A DNA stretch of 64,000 nt from Rhabditoides inermis (lineage: Eukaryota > Nematoda > Chromadorea > Rhabditida > Rhabditidae), in contig CAWZYM010000010.1 in assembly GCA_963966185.1 (NCBI GenBank), forward strand, positions 753,613 through 817,612, in the 5' to 3' direction. This document shows, piece after piece, positions 1 to 10,174 of this stretch. The notes beneath the pieces are model-generated. The model was given only the letters and a program-made list of their open reading frames with translations. It did not search any database and had not been told where the DNA came from. The position numbers and the translations under genes are program-made. The number at the start of each line of letters is the position of its first letter. Positions within the stretch are counted from its first letter, which is position 1.

Positions 1-165
1 CAACACTCGAGATTCGAGATCGTACAGTTTGATGTGAGAGGAGATAGAGAGGGGGCACTCCCAATGAGAGAGAGAGCGATGATCCGATACGCATCTATCA
101 CGCGTATCATGAGATCAGTCACACAAAACTGTTTTGCAACTCTGCCACATGAAATATAGACTGAC

Positions 166-1608
166 TTCGATTCCGGCACGAGTTGACGTGCTCGGATCGT
201 GGATTCCACATCGGGTCCGAGGGAGCGCATCGCTGAGACGAGAGAAGATGCTGCCTGCTCTCGAACCTAAACATGTATGGTGAAGATGAATGGAAACGTA
301 GCATACCTCCGAGTTCGGGTCGCCCAGCAGCTTGCAGTACGTCGGAAGAAGTCCTCGGATGAATACGCCGACACTCGGCCTGCAAGAGATGCGCCCGTGA
401 CTCACAACATATGACGGCCGCACACTTGGAACGACACTTTTTCGTGCGCGAACAATCAAGGCCGTCTTGCATATATGCGGGAATGGTGAGGCGAGGCGAA
501 CGCGCGCAGACTTCGCATTCTCCATCAGGACTCAAACAACAACTGCGATCAAACAGTGTGTTAGTGAGTGTTTGGTGGGAGACACTCGACTCATCCCTCC
601 CCGATCAATGCTCACCGCACAAGCCATCGACACACTGATTCATAATGCCCACACTATCACGCATCACTTTTGATAAGCAACAATGCGGGGCGGTGATTGA
701 TGGGCGGTCGTGCAAGGTCGGGCCAGCTTCGCCGCGGACGTAAAACTCCATACTCACTGTCTGTCGAGCAGCTCTCCCAGGAGTCGCATCGAGTGTACTC
801 TCACGAGGTACTGACGATGACACAGCGACGCCGACAGACGATCCAACACTGACTGAAAACGAGACATTTCGAAAATCGTGAACTCTCACTCGCCTGTAAG
901 GAGTTGCCGCCGAGATCTGCCAACTGACACAACAGTTCCGACGCGGATTCTCGAACGGCTGGCTTCGCGTCGCCCAGTCTAAACCTCATTCTGAATCCTA
1001 GAATCGAATGTCCACTCACCTCTCGATGATGGCGTTGAGTCTGTCTTGAACGAGTAGGAAAGGGGCGACGAGATCGGGAGAGCGCGCGATTCCCGCACCA
1101 GCCACCTCCATCCCCGCAAGAGACACCTGTGAGAGAGGAAAGAGTGCGATACTCCTTTGAGATAAATGCGGTGTTGCTTTGTGGCTGTTTTTGTCATCGG
1201 ACACCCGCGCAGAGAGAGAGACGTACTATGCCAGGCAGGCCAGTGTACTAGGATCAGAGACCGGAGAGGAGAGGAACGAGAATGGAGAATGGAAGAAAGG
1301 AGACGGCAACTCGGTTACGACGCGTAGTCGGTGAGTGAAAGAAACAGGGACTCGTAATCCAATATGCAACTTATAAGAAGCTGCTAGAGAAACTAATGTT
1401 TTGCAGAAAATGAATGGCAAAAGTCAAATCTCACCTTGTAATTATGCTGCCATTTGCAGAAAATGAATGGCAAAAGTCAAATCTCACCTTGTAATTAGAT
1501 GCTGCCATCCATTGTACGGTGAGATCGGCTAGAGCATTGAGCGTCTTGGCATCGGGCGGACACCGCGCCGCCAGCAGACGACCACACAACTCCGCGCCTA
1601 ACTCTAAC
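166..1608 (-). CDS. CLASP-like TOG-domain protein (5' part, runs off left edge)
   Basis: Six consecutive exons read on the minus strand: 1488-1608, 1020-1126, 894-978, 758-852, 307-379 and 166-266, all phase-compatible. The protein contains WMAASNYK, RLGDAKPAVRESASELL, KLLGDPNSE followed by VREQAASSLVSAMRSLG, in the same order as the N-terminal TOG domain of CLASP1/2 (human has SSNYKV, RLGDAKDSVRE, NLLGDPNSQVRDAA). CLASPs bind tubulin through TOG domains and promote microtubule rescue at plus ends, kinetochores and the cell cortex. The 894-978 exon uses a GC donor (gcgagt). The acceptor at 1608/1609 leaves two bases to be supplied by an upstream exon. The 3' part of the gene lies left of base 1, so the later TOG domains and C-terminus are not visible. 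The family call is firm; the exact paralogue is open. Confidence 0.85.
1400..1509. repeat. 53-bp tandem duplication across a CLASP exon end
   Basis: Copies at 1400-1452 and 1453-1509 are nearly identical (a 2-nt difference). Each holds the last bases of the minus-strand exon, the GT donor and the start of the intron, so the gene has two adjacent copies of this 5' splice site. Confidence 0.9.
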
Positions 1609-1646
1609 CTCAAACCGCAAAGTACATTTTCAATAACATAAACAAA

Positions 1647-2101
1647 CTAATTACTAAGAAAGGTGACGTAAGTGTATGAAACTTTCTATACCAATCCAAC
1701 CACAAATGACAGAATCGGCTCAAACAGAACAATTTTATTTCGCAGAGTTTCTAGGAAAAGCAGGCTCGGGGAGATTCGCCTGTTTCGCTGGACTTTGCTT
1801 ACAATAAGACAGCCGTCATACTTAAAACTACTTACCTTACTCTATGCAAAGTATGGCTCAGTAGACAACTTGAAGACGTTCGGCCGCTCCAGTTGAACAA
1901 TTTCTGAATAGCAGACATTAGGTAACAATGAAGACAATAAAACTAATTACTAAGAAAGGTGACGTAAGTGTATGAAACTTTCTATACCAATCCAACCACA
2001 GTTGACGGAATCGGCTCAAACAGAACAATATTATATTGCAGAGTTTCTAGGAAAAGCAAGCTCGGGGAGATTCGCCTGTTTCGCTGGACTTTGCTTACAT
2101 T
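1647..2101. repeat. Direct repeat of about 157 bp, two copies
   Basis: Copies at 1647-1803 and 1945-2101 differ at only a few bases and are separated by about 140 bp of unrelated sequence. They contain no convincing coding frame and lie in the presumed 5' introns of the CLASP-like gene. Confidence 0.85.
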
Positions 2102-2221
2102 AACAAAGTATATAGTTCAAAACAGCTCACCTTCGATGCTCTTTTCTTGGAAACGAAGAATTTGAATAATTTTCCAGGTAGTCCCTTCGAAGCGATCATC
2201 TGTGATCTTCAATTCGTCCAT
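1838..2221 (-). other. Candidate 5' exons of the CLASP-like gene
   Basis: On the minus strand an ATG at 2221 opens MDELKITDDRFEGTTWKI and runs to a GT donor at 2130/2131. A second block after an acceptor near 1897 continues as EIVQLERPNVFK if a weak donor (AA|gttgtc) is used. That donor leaves two bases, which is the phase needed by the exon at 1488-1608. If the better-looking downstream donor (gtaagt) is used, an in-frame TAG intervenes. The chain is therefore possible but not proven, and another start upstream is equally possible. Confidence 0.3.
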
Positions 2222-2228
2222 TTTTCCG

Positions 2229-2673
2229 ATAGTTGCAGAATTGAAATCAACCTAAAGAAGGAAAATGTTAGTGCCTTTCTACGCCGAAACAAAACATAAT
2301 TTGCGCCGGTTCTAAACAAGCACTGACAATATTGCATGGTTTCTAGGAAAAATAAGGCTCGGAGTGATTCACCCATTTCGCTGGTCCATGCGTTTCACGA
2401 AATCACTATTATTCAACGACTAACCATTCTTGATTTCTCCGAAGCAAGAATCCGAGATCTTCGATTAGTCCATTCCTCCGATAGTTGCAGAATTAGATTT
2501 CAACCTAAATAGAAAATGTTAGTACCTTTCTACGCCGAAACAAAACATAATTTGCGCCGGTTCTAAACAAGCACTGGCAATATTGCATGGTTTCTAGGAA
2601 AAATAAGCTCGGAATGATTAGCCTATTTCGCTGGTCCATGCGTTTAACGAAATCACTATTATTCAACGACTAA
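2229..2673. repeat. Direct repeat of about 200 bp; second copy is the Harbinger insertion site
   Basis: 2229-2432 and 2472-2673 are diverged direct repeats sharing a long common core. The first copy reads through ATTCAACGACTAACCATTCTT without interruption. The second is cut at the same TAA by the transposon that begins at 2674, and resumes at 5886. Confidence 0.8.
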
Positions 2674-2850
2674 AGGCCCGTCCAGACTAAACGCAAACGC
2701 GAACGCAGAACCAAACGCACGACCAAAATTGAAACGCGAGCGTTTCACAAAACGCCGCTCGGGAATGAAACGCGAACGCAAACGCGCGATGTGTTCAGAC
2801 CAAACGCGCGCGTTTTTGTCGCGTTTGCGTTTGCGTTTCGTACCCGGCGT
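2674..2850 (+). repeat. Left terminal region of the Harbinger element
   Basis: The TIR begins at 2674. It is followed by clustered AAACGCGAACGC and GCGTTTGCG repeats to about 2850, which could serve as binding sites for the MADF/Myb-like protein (inference). Confidence 0.8.
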
Positions 2851-2992
2851 CTGCGTTCATCGAGATTCAACTTCGATGAACGCTGGATTATGAGCGTTTC
2901 ATTCACTCCAAGTTCAACATCTGTTTTGATTTGTAGTATTTGTTGTTGTTTTTTTTGTTTATTTTATCGATATTTTTGATTTTTATTTTAAG

Positions 2993-4230
2993 ATGCGGCC
3001 GCCAGATCGAAATCACATACTGCGTGTACTTCTGGATGTCTATTGTATGCTGCTGAATGTGACTGCTCAACTGTCGACCCGACTGTATGTTCGCGATCCC
3101 CATGTGCCCTTCCTAGACACACGATTCCGCGTTTTCGATGAGTACATGCTCTCTCGCTCGCCTGCCGACTTTCTGGAGTACACTCGATTCACCATCTCCG
3201 AGTTTGAGGATCTGCTGTCGCTACTTGCTCCTTCCCTTTCTCATCCACTGACGCATCGTGCTCCCATATCTGCTCGCCACCGCCTTGCCATATACTGTAC
3301 CTTCACTGGGTTCGCAACATCATTCCGTCAAGTAGCTCATCAGTATTGCTGCGGAACTTCCACTGTCGTTGGAATCGTGCACGAAGTTGCCGTTGCCATA
3401 ATCACGAACATTTCTTCTATTGCATTCAAGCCCATCACTGCTCAGTCTCTAGCCGACAGCGCGTCTGGATTCCTGCATAATTGGCAACACCCGCGATGCG
3501 TTGCCGCCGTCGACGGAAAACATTTCGCACTCATCCGTCCTCCCAACTCTGGCAGTACTTACTATAACTACAAGAACTACTATAGTATTGTGTTACTGGC
3601 TGTTGTGGACTCGTCATACAGATTCATATTGTTCGATCTTGGAGCGCCGGGACGAGGCAGTGATGCAGGCATCTACCTCAAGAGTCAAGTCAGGACCGCT
3701 ATCGAAGCAGCCTCAAGAAACCTATTCCCACCAGCAGCTCCTCTCGGAAACTCCGGGATCGTCCCGTTTCACGTTGCAGCAGACTCAGGATTCGCTCTCA
3801 AGCCACACATGATGCGCCCATATTCTCAGGCCGACTCCGCTTCAAACCGCAAATCTTGTCATTTCAATGCCTGCTTCTCTCGCGCACGACAGGCAGTCGA
3901 AGACTCTTTCGGAATCCTCGTATCCCGTTTTCGTCAACTCGGGCAGACAATGACCTTACAACCAGACTACGCCATCACACTCATCCTGTCAGCAATGGTT
4001 AGTTCACATTTGATTTCGATGTTTACATTGGTAATTTTTGTCAATTTCAGGCTCTTCACAACTGCCTCATCGAGTCGTGCGATAGACAGACTGTGCTCAC
4101 GCGCTTCCCTCCTCTTGTTGTTCCCCGTCAGATCAACCCCGCACCTGGCAGACCTGGCCACACACAGACAGGGAAGATTTATCGAGACCGACTTCGCCAC
4201 TTCTTCTCAGAGCGTGATAATGTCAACTGA
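2993..4230 (+). CDS. PIF/Harbinger transposase (HARBI1-type DDE_Tnp_4)
   Basis: Two exons, 2993-3997 and 4051-4230, joined by a 53-bp GT-AG intron, give 394 aa. The catalytic triad is visible: Asp174 in AAVDGKHF, Asp264 in AADSGF and Glu303 in AVEDSFGIL. The segment PPNSGSTYYNYKNYYSIVLL is a hallmark of the Harbinger/HARBI1 DDE domain. The enzyme cuts and rejoins element ends, acting with a MADF/Myb-like partner that aids nuclear import and end recognition in known Harbinger systems. Without splicing, the frame continues to 4249 with an unrelated C-terminus; the spliced form ends HFFSERDNVN and is the better model. An AATAAA follows at 4249. No disabling mutation is seen. Confidence 0.93.
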
Positions 4231-4248
4231 ACACATTACATGTTGTTG

Positions 4249-4261
4249 AATAAATTTTATT
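4249..4261. promoter_or_regulatory. Palindromic polyadenylation signal shared by both transposon genes
   Basis: AATAAATTTTATT reads AATAAA on the plus strand (4249-4254, downstream of the transposase stop) and AATAAA on the minus strand (4261-4256, downstream of the MADF gene stop). Confidence 0.6.
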
Positions 4262-4441
4262 GTAACAAGATTCTCATAACAATATGATCCAACAAAAAAG
4301 AATAAACGAGGAAAACAAACGAGGGAGGATGAAGGGACTACTCACATATGGGATCAATCACGAAAAGCACTCGTGGGACATTCACAGACTCGTATCGGGT
4401 TAAAAAAAGATATACTTGCTTGATCTAGGTGACAATGAGAC

Positions 4442-5544
4442 TCACGAGGTGGCGACCTTCAAACGGTCGACCTCATCCTCAATCTCCTGGGCGAGCGTGG
4501 TGATGCGGCGGCAGAACGTATTCGCTTTAGTTTCCGAAAACGCCTGGAGGTCGTGCATCGCAATCTTGAGCTGCTCGACTGAAACATACAAATTTTAGAA
4601 AATAAACAACAATTCAAATTATAAACTCACTCGCTGCGGTACGTCGAGACGGGATATCAATGACCAGCGGCGTGAGCGACTTGGCCAGACCATCGACCTT
4701 CTCGAAACCTGTGACACCTCTCATGTTATCAAAACAAATATCAATTCTTACCATTCTCGAGAACAGCCGACAAAGTATGACGAGGGCGCTTCGAGTTGTT
4801 CGGCTCCGTTCGATGGTTCTGGAAGAGACTGCGCTTGGCCCCCACGTTAGACACGGACTGCCGTGGGGTAGACGTATCCACGGCGGGGGTTGCAGCCGGT
4901 GAGACATCAACAACGATGAGATCATCATCCTACAATAAAATATGTATTCCTTCAATCTCTGATAAGAAAAAGATTAAACTTACATTCTGCATACTCGCGG
5001 GATCGTCATGAAGCAGCGAGTGCGGCTCGCCATTGATCACCTGGTGCAGGTCTCCATCGAACGAAACCCTGGGCCTGAATTCACCCATTTAACATATGTA
5101 ACCAATAGAACATGAAATACTCACTGAGCCGGATCTTCAGGCAGAAGGAATTCCATCTGCCGCATGTGCACCCAAGGTTCGGCGGTAAGATCGGCACGGC
5201 CAGAACCAGTGGTCGGCAGCTTCTTGAGCTTCTTCATGAACAGATCCCGCGCGTTTTTCCAAACTGCACCGCAACGTTCACCTGAAAAACTTCCGTTCAA
5301 TTTAAAACATCCACACAAAAATCTCACCTGATATGTCATGCGCGCACTCGTTCTTAACCCTGATGGAGATGTCGTGGAAGAGCTTGTTACGTAGGGTCTT
5401 GTCCGGGTAGCTCGCGTGAGAGAGGTCGTAAAGTTCCTCCCTCTCACTAACAGCATCGATGATGAGAGAGCGGACGTCTGTCGGAACTGCCTCATCCCTT
5501 ACCGCCCTGGCCGCCTTGACAGGTTTCGTCTCTCCTTTCACCAT
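4442..5544 (-). CDS. MADF (Myb/SANT-like) protein of the Harbinger element
   Basis: Six minus-strand exons: 5328-5544, 5125-5281, 4984-5074, 4752-4929, 4631-4717 and 4442-4578. All junctions are GT-AG and in phase, giving 288 aa. Residues about 20-120 form a MADF-like domain: LIIDAVSEREELYDLSH, then PDKTLRNKLFHDISIRV, then ERCGAVWKNARDLFMKKLK, with spaced aromatic residues. Next come an acidic/Pro-Ser-rich linker with a basic SKRPRH motif that could act in nuclear entry, and a C-terminal helix-forming segment (LQAFSETKANTFCRRI to VDRLKV). In Harbinger elements this partner binds element ends and recruits the transposase. It converges on the transposase gene with about 210 bp between stop codons. 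Confidence 0.85.
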
Positions 5545-5751
5545 CTTATAACACCCTGAAAAAGATGTAAGACATTATCTTGATGTTTGATAATAAACAT
5601 AACTAAACAATACATAAACAACAACAAAACATTAACAACAACAACAACAACAAAGTAACATCATCATAAAACTATATTTGCGCAACTTGAGTAATTCGCG
5701 CAATTATGTTTGCAGCGCTTTCACTTTTCGCGCGGGCAACGTTTGTTCAAT

Positions 5752-5885
5752 CGCCAGGATCTGGTTCGCGTTTCATGAAACGCGAACGCCAGCGTTCGCG
5801 TTTTAGCGAGCGTTTATCGAGCAAAATCTTGAAACGCAGACGCAAACACGTGCGTTTTGCGTTTGCGTTTAGTCTGGACGGGCCT
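5752..5885 (-). repeat. Right terminal region of the Harbinger element
   Basis: This is the mirror image of the left end: GTTTCATGAAACGCGAACGC-type repeats followed by the inverted TIR ending GGACGGGCCT at 5885. Confidence 0.85.
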
Positions 5886-5888
5886 TAA

Positions 5889-5960
5889 CCATTCTTGGAA
5901 TCCTGGTGGAGAAGGGTGTGTGCCATTTCAGGTGAACTTGAGCGAAGGTACCTGCAAAAC
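5889..5960 (-). other. Exon-like segment next to the Harbinger insertion
   Basis: On the minus strand an acceptor (gttttgcag) precedes a stretch with ATG opening MAHTLLHQDSKNG. It ends at GTTA exactly where the transposon begins. Before insertion the bases would have read gttagt, a usable donor. It could be an upstream exon of the CLASP-like gene. No homology supports it. Confidence 0.3.
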
Positions 5961-6479
5961 AAAACAATAAGAAAAATAACACCGATCTTGCGTTAAGTAG
6001 ATATTCTACTTGTGCACGGTCTACTATCAAACTCAGGTTATAGAAACACAGCGCTAGCGAAATCCGTCCCAGCTACGATCTTTGCACAACGTATGTGAAC
6101 ACAGAATTGTCTGAATCCAAATCATACTCTTGGGCAAATATAAAAATAACATCACAAAACCTCACCTTCACATCACATAGGCGAGTGGGCAGAAGACGAC
6201 TGATAGAATAAACGATTGACCACCGAACAATGTTTCGAAAAATTTTTAGGCCAAAATATATTCATTCTCGCAACTACCGTACTCATCGCATCAGGGTTTA
6301 CAGCGCGTGTTCAAATTTTTAGACAATCTATCCGTTCTATTTTATTTTAGAGGTTACGGTAATTTTTGAATTGTATCGACTGAATACTGCTAAAACTGCT
6401 CGCTCGTATCGCTATTATGTTTTTATTTGTTGTATTATTTTATAGTTTGTTAAAACATGTTCGCCTGTGATTTAGGAAC
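5961..6479. other. Intergenic region upstream of SEH1
   Basis: AT-rich sequence with no supported coding frame. It must hold the SEH1 promoter. The acceptor-like tgtgatttag at about 6466-6475, just before the start codon, implies either a 5' UTR intron or a trans-splice site. Confidence 0.5.
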
Positions 6480-8469
6480 ATGCAGATGGAAACAGACGAG
6501 AATCAGCCCTTCAACTTCGGCGAGAACACCCAACACCGCGACCTTATTCACCAGGTAAGTGTTCCGCTGACTGTTGTTGTCGTTGTTATTGTATAAATGT
6601 CTTTATAGTATGCAGTTTGTTTGTCTAGGTTGCATTCGATCATCATGGCCGCCGGTTGGCGACGTGCAGCAGCGATATGATGGTCACAATCTGGGACCGC
6701 GCCACCGACGGAAAGTGGACCAAGAGCGCATCCTGGAAGGTTAGTAAAATTATTATGTTATCGTGATTGATTTTAACTATGATGACTTTCATAAGGTTTA
6801 TCTACATTAACGTTTATGTATTGTTTGATCGGTTTTTACTGAACTCCCCGCTCTTTCTTGGCATTACTGTAACTGTTTCGAATCACCGTAATCCAGGTGC
6901 ACGGTGGTGTCGTGTGGCGTGTGGTGTGGGCACATCCCGAGTTCGGTCACGTCATCGCCACCTGCTCCTACGACCGCGCCGTCCACATATGGGAGGAGAT
7001 CCGCGACACGCACAACGGTGTTAGTACACAATTTGCAACAATTATGCATTGTTTCTTGTTTAAGTAAATGTCAGACTCAACTTTTGCTGGCAAAAGACCC
7101 TCAGAAAGATCTCAGAACGGCCGCGCATCCTCAGAAAGATCCCCAGAAAGATCTCAGAACGCGTCCCCACCCCATCCTCAGAAAGTGCCTTTTTGTATCA
7201 TAAAACAGCTTTTTGATACATAATCGAGTCTGACCTCGCCTTTATATTCCAGGAGAAGAGATGTCGATGGGCGAAAAAAGCGTATCTGGCGGACAGTCGC
7301 GAGAACGTCACCGACGTCAAGTTCGCGCCGCGCCACCTCGGACTCCAGATCGTGAGTGACCTGCTCTTAGACGCAATACTTCTTTTTTTGTATTACGTTT
7401 ATAATAATCGAAGCCTTGGCTCAACTTAGGCGACTTGCTCGACGCAAGGCATCGTGCGCGTGTACGAGGCGGAGGACATCATGGAACTCTCGCGCTGGTC
7501 CCTCCTCCACGAACTCCAGTCGTTCTACACCCGCTGCGGAGCGCTCTCCTGGTACGTGGCCTGAATAGGAATGGTGTGTGTTCACTTTACTGATATCTGT
7601 CTCCTACGACCTCATCAGTTATCTACCCGAATATTACTGTAATCGGTAGAATGTACATTTGTTTATTTGTATTTCTGTTTATTGGTGTTCCTATTCTTGT
7701 CAATTTAGATAAAGTAAACATGACATCACATTGCATGGATTCTAGGTCCACGTCGCGTTGCCACCGTCCCCTCCTCGCTGTCGCATCGGACGAGCCTCGC
7801 TCCAAGCCAGACGAGAGGCTCGTCATATACGAGTACCACGACAACTGCAGGTGAATCATTGATTTTGTTATGTTATACATTGTGTTGATCTAAGGAAGTG
7901 GATTCGTGTGCATTCCATCCGCATTTCCCTCAACTCGCCCGTCCTCGACGTTCGCTTCTCGCCCTTCTCTACAGCCGACACGCACAAACTCGCCATCGCC
8001 GCCGGAGACGTCTTCATATACGACATCAAGGTGTGTGCACATTTTCAAACGTTTTGTGTATGTGTGGGTTGTATGTTACTGTGCTCAAGAATTTCTGTAC
8101 GTATTATCTTTTAAAAATACAAAAATGCCAAATAGTAGTAAAAGTTGTTAGTTTGTGCGGATTGGACTCAATACTCAATTGAGCAGAAGGGCTGAAATAA
8201 TTTCAAGTGAGACACGTGCCAACTCTCTGACTGTGTTCTAGACGCCGGCGAGTGCGTTTGTGCGCGGCGAGGACGAGGAGGAGGTGGAGACTGGCGATCC
8301 CACCGAGTACTCGACACAGCGGGTCGCCGTTCTCGGAGACCTACACAAGGTACGCGTTCAACTTAGTTCATACAGCTGTTCAGTTTAGACAAGTTTGCCA
8401 CAGTCTGGGAATATATATTTGAGAAATGCCATATTGACCCGGACACCGGTCGAGGTCCTAGACCGGCCA

Positions 8470-8514
<45 letters not shown>

Positions 8515-8826
8515 CGTGTTGACTGTTGTCCGCGCAGGCGTGGCGTCTCTCGTGGAATGTGACGGGCAACGTACTGACGGCGACGAGTGGAGACGGCACT
8601 GTCAGGGTGTGGAAGTGTGAGTGTTTGCCCCGCGAATCACATCTGCCACTGTATTGTTGTTTGAACAACTTTCTATTCACTTGTCGTTTCAGCCATGTTC
8701 ATGTCCAAGTGGGTGCAGTTGTCGTGCATGTCAGCGGAAGACTACGCCCCCGACGCCCCGCCCATCGTGCGACCCATGCTCACCTCCGCACCCGCCTCCA
8801 CACACCACACCGGAGTATACTATTAG
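6480..8826 (+). CDS. seh1: Nucleoporin SEH1 (WD40 protein)
   Basis: Ten exons: 6480-6554, 6629-6739, 6897-7019, 7253-7351, 7430-7551, 7746-7850, 7895-8030, 8242-8349, 8538-8616 and 8693-8826, all in phase, 363 aa (human SEH1 is about 360). The order of motifs matches SEH1 throughout: [98 protein letters not shown] and GTVRVWK. SEH1 is a six-bladed open propeller that pairs with Nup85 in the Nup107-160 nuclear pore scaffold, and with Mios/WDR59/WDR24 in the GATOR2 complex on lysosomes. The first of two nearby ATGs is used here; starting at the second would remove only two residues. Confidence 0.96.
8471..8510. repeat. (CT)n microsatellite in a SEH1 intron
   Basis: About 20 CT dinucleotides just upstream of the acceptor of SEH1 exon 9, extending its polypyrimidine tract. 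Confidence 0.95.
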
Positions 8827-9020
8827 ACACACCACTCTCATCTTGTTATGTTCCAATCAGTGCACCAGACTGTTTGATAGTTACTGCGATATTGTAACTT
8901 GCTATCTCAATCTCGCGCTATCTCTTGATCGCCGGGCAGTCATCATCCCCGTTTTTGGCTCTCTGTCCCGGTTATCACTGTTCTCGAACGTGTCACTTTT
9001 TCGTCTCTCGCCCTGTACAG

Positions 9021-9026
9021 AATAAA
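9021..9026 (+). terminator. Putative SEH1 polyadenylation signal AATAAA
   Basis: First AATAAA after the SEH1 stop codon, about 195 bp downstream. Confidence 0.55.
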
Positions 9027-9509
9027 TACGTGTGCTCTCGTGCCGTCTCTTCTGATTCCTGCCTACCCCAGCCTGCGTTGCAATCGCGCATCCAACGATG
9101 CTATCCCCGTGATTCCCGGAATGCGACCACACTATTATGCCAGCTTATCGCGCTCTCGCAATCGTTTTTCGAAGAGTCCATGCGCTTTTGATTGGGTGAT
9201 ATGACCGCGAAATGGACGGCGTGATTGCGTAATCCCTTATCTAATTTCGACCCACGTTGGCCAAGGTTACTGCTTATTGAGGGTCTTGCAGTTATGATAA
9301 CTGCGTGTACAGGCGCATATTCTGTATATTCTGTTTTTATCCCTTTTTCGCTTCTATGTTCACTCTATTATCTCAAAGTTCGTGTATTGCTCGTCTGGTG
9401 TTTGCGATCGCCGGTGGACAATTGATATGTGGCGCACCTATGTGCGTGGTTGGCACTGCCCGTGTGCAGGGTCAAGGCCCCCCGCGCTTGACACATTGCT
9501 TCTCTCATT

Positions 9510-9659
9510 AGGCCCCATTATACTTTCACGCTGACGCTCCCGTGCAAAAGATGCACCTATCGATTTTGATCACGCTGCGTCAACGAAATCAATAGTTGCA
9601 TGTTTTGCACGGGAGCGTCAGCGTCGCGTCAGCGTCAGCGTGAAAGTATAATGGGGCCT
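9510..9659. mobile_element. 150-bp hairpin MITE, PIF/Harbinger-like
   Basis: Inverted ends begin AGGCCCCATTATACTTTCAC and are near-perfect over about 40 bp. The right arm has extra GCGTCA repeats. A 3-bp duplication ATT flanks it at 9507-9509 and 9660-9662. No coding capacity. The AGGCCC start and 3-bp TSD resemble the 3.2-kb Harbinger element upstream, but the rest of the TIR differs, so that element is not its direct parent. Confidence 0.85.
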
Positions 9660-9682
9660 ATTCACTCTGTGCTCATTGCAGG

Positions 9683-10141
9683 ATGACTCTCGGATGCGCG
9701 GAACTCGACGCCAAGGTCGCCAACTACCTCAAGTGGGACAAGGTACGGACGTTCTCTCTCTCTCTCTCTCTTCCCCCCTCTCTCTCACTTCACTCTCTCC
9801 CACTTCTCTCTCTCTCTCTCGCTCTCTCTCTCGCTCCCTCCCCCTCTCTCTCTCTCACTCCTCCCCTCTCCAATCCCCCTCCCTTGTAGAATGAGAAGAC
9901 CCGCAGTGTGGTGGAGAAGCTGTTGGCCGCCGGAGACGCGGCGGCCCTCAAGGCGTGCATGAACGGCCGCCTGCTGTTCGGCACCGCCGGAGTGCGCGCC
10001 CGCATGGACGCGGGATTCGCGCGCCTCAACGACCTCACCATCATCCAGGTACTCTTTCTCTCCACGTCCCAATCAGAAGGTCCGCCGCCTCACTTTTCGT
10101 AGAAAGAGAAGAGCGTACTAGAAAAAAAGAGAGAGAGAGAA

Positions 10142-10174
<33 letters not shown>

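Larger units (their letters stand above)
2674..5885 (+). mobile_element. PIF/Harbinger DNA transposon, structurally intact, 3212 bp
   Basis: The terminal inverted repeats start AGGCCCGTCCAGACTAAACG on both ends (left from 2674, right ending at 5885, inverted) and continue as imperfect arms rich in AAACGC/GCGTTT. A 3-bp target duplication TAA flanks the element at 2671-2673 and 5886-5888, as is usual for this superfamily. Inside are the two genes typical of PIF/Harbinger elements, a DDE transposase (+) and a MADF/Myb-SANT-like protein (-), in convergent orientation. Both reading frames are open after removing introns. The diverged direct repeat at 2229-2432 supplies a paralogous empty site. 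Confidence 0.95.
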
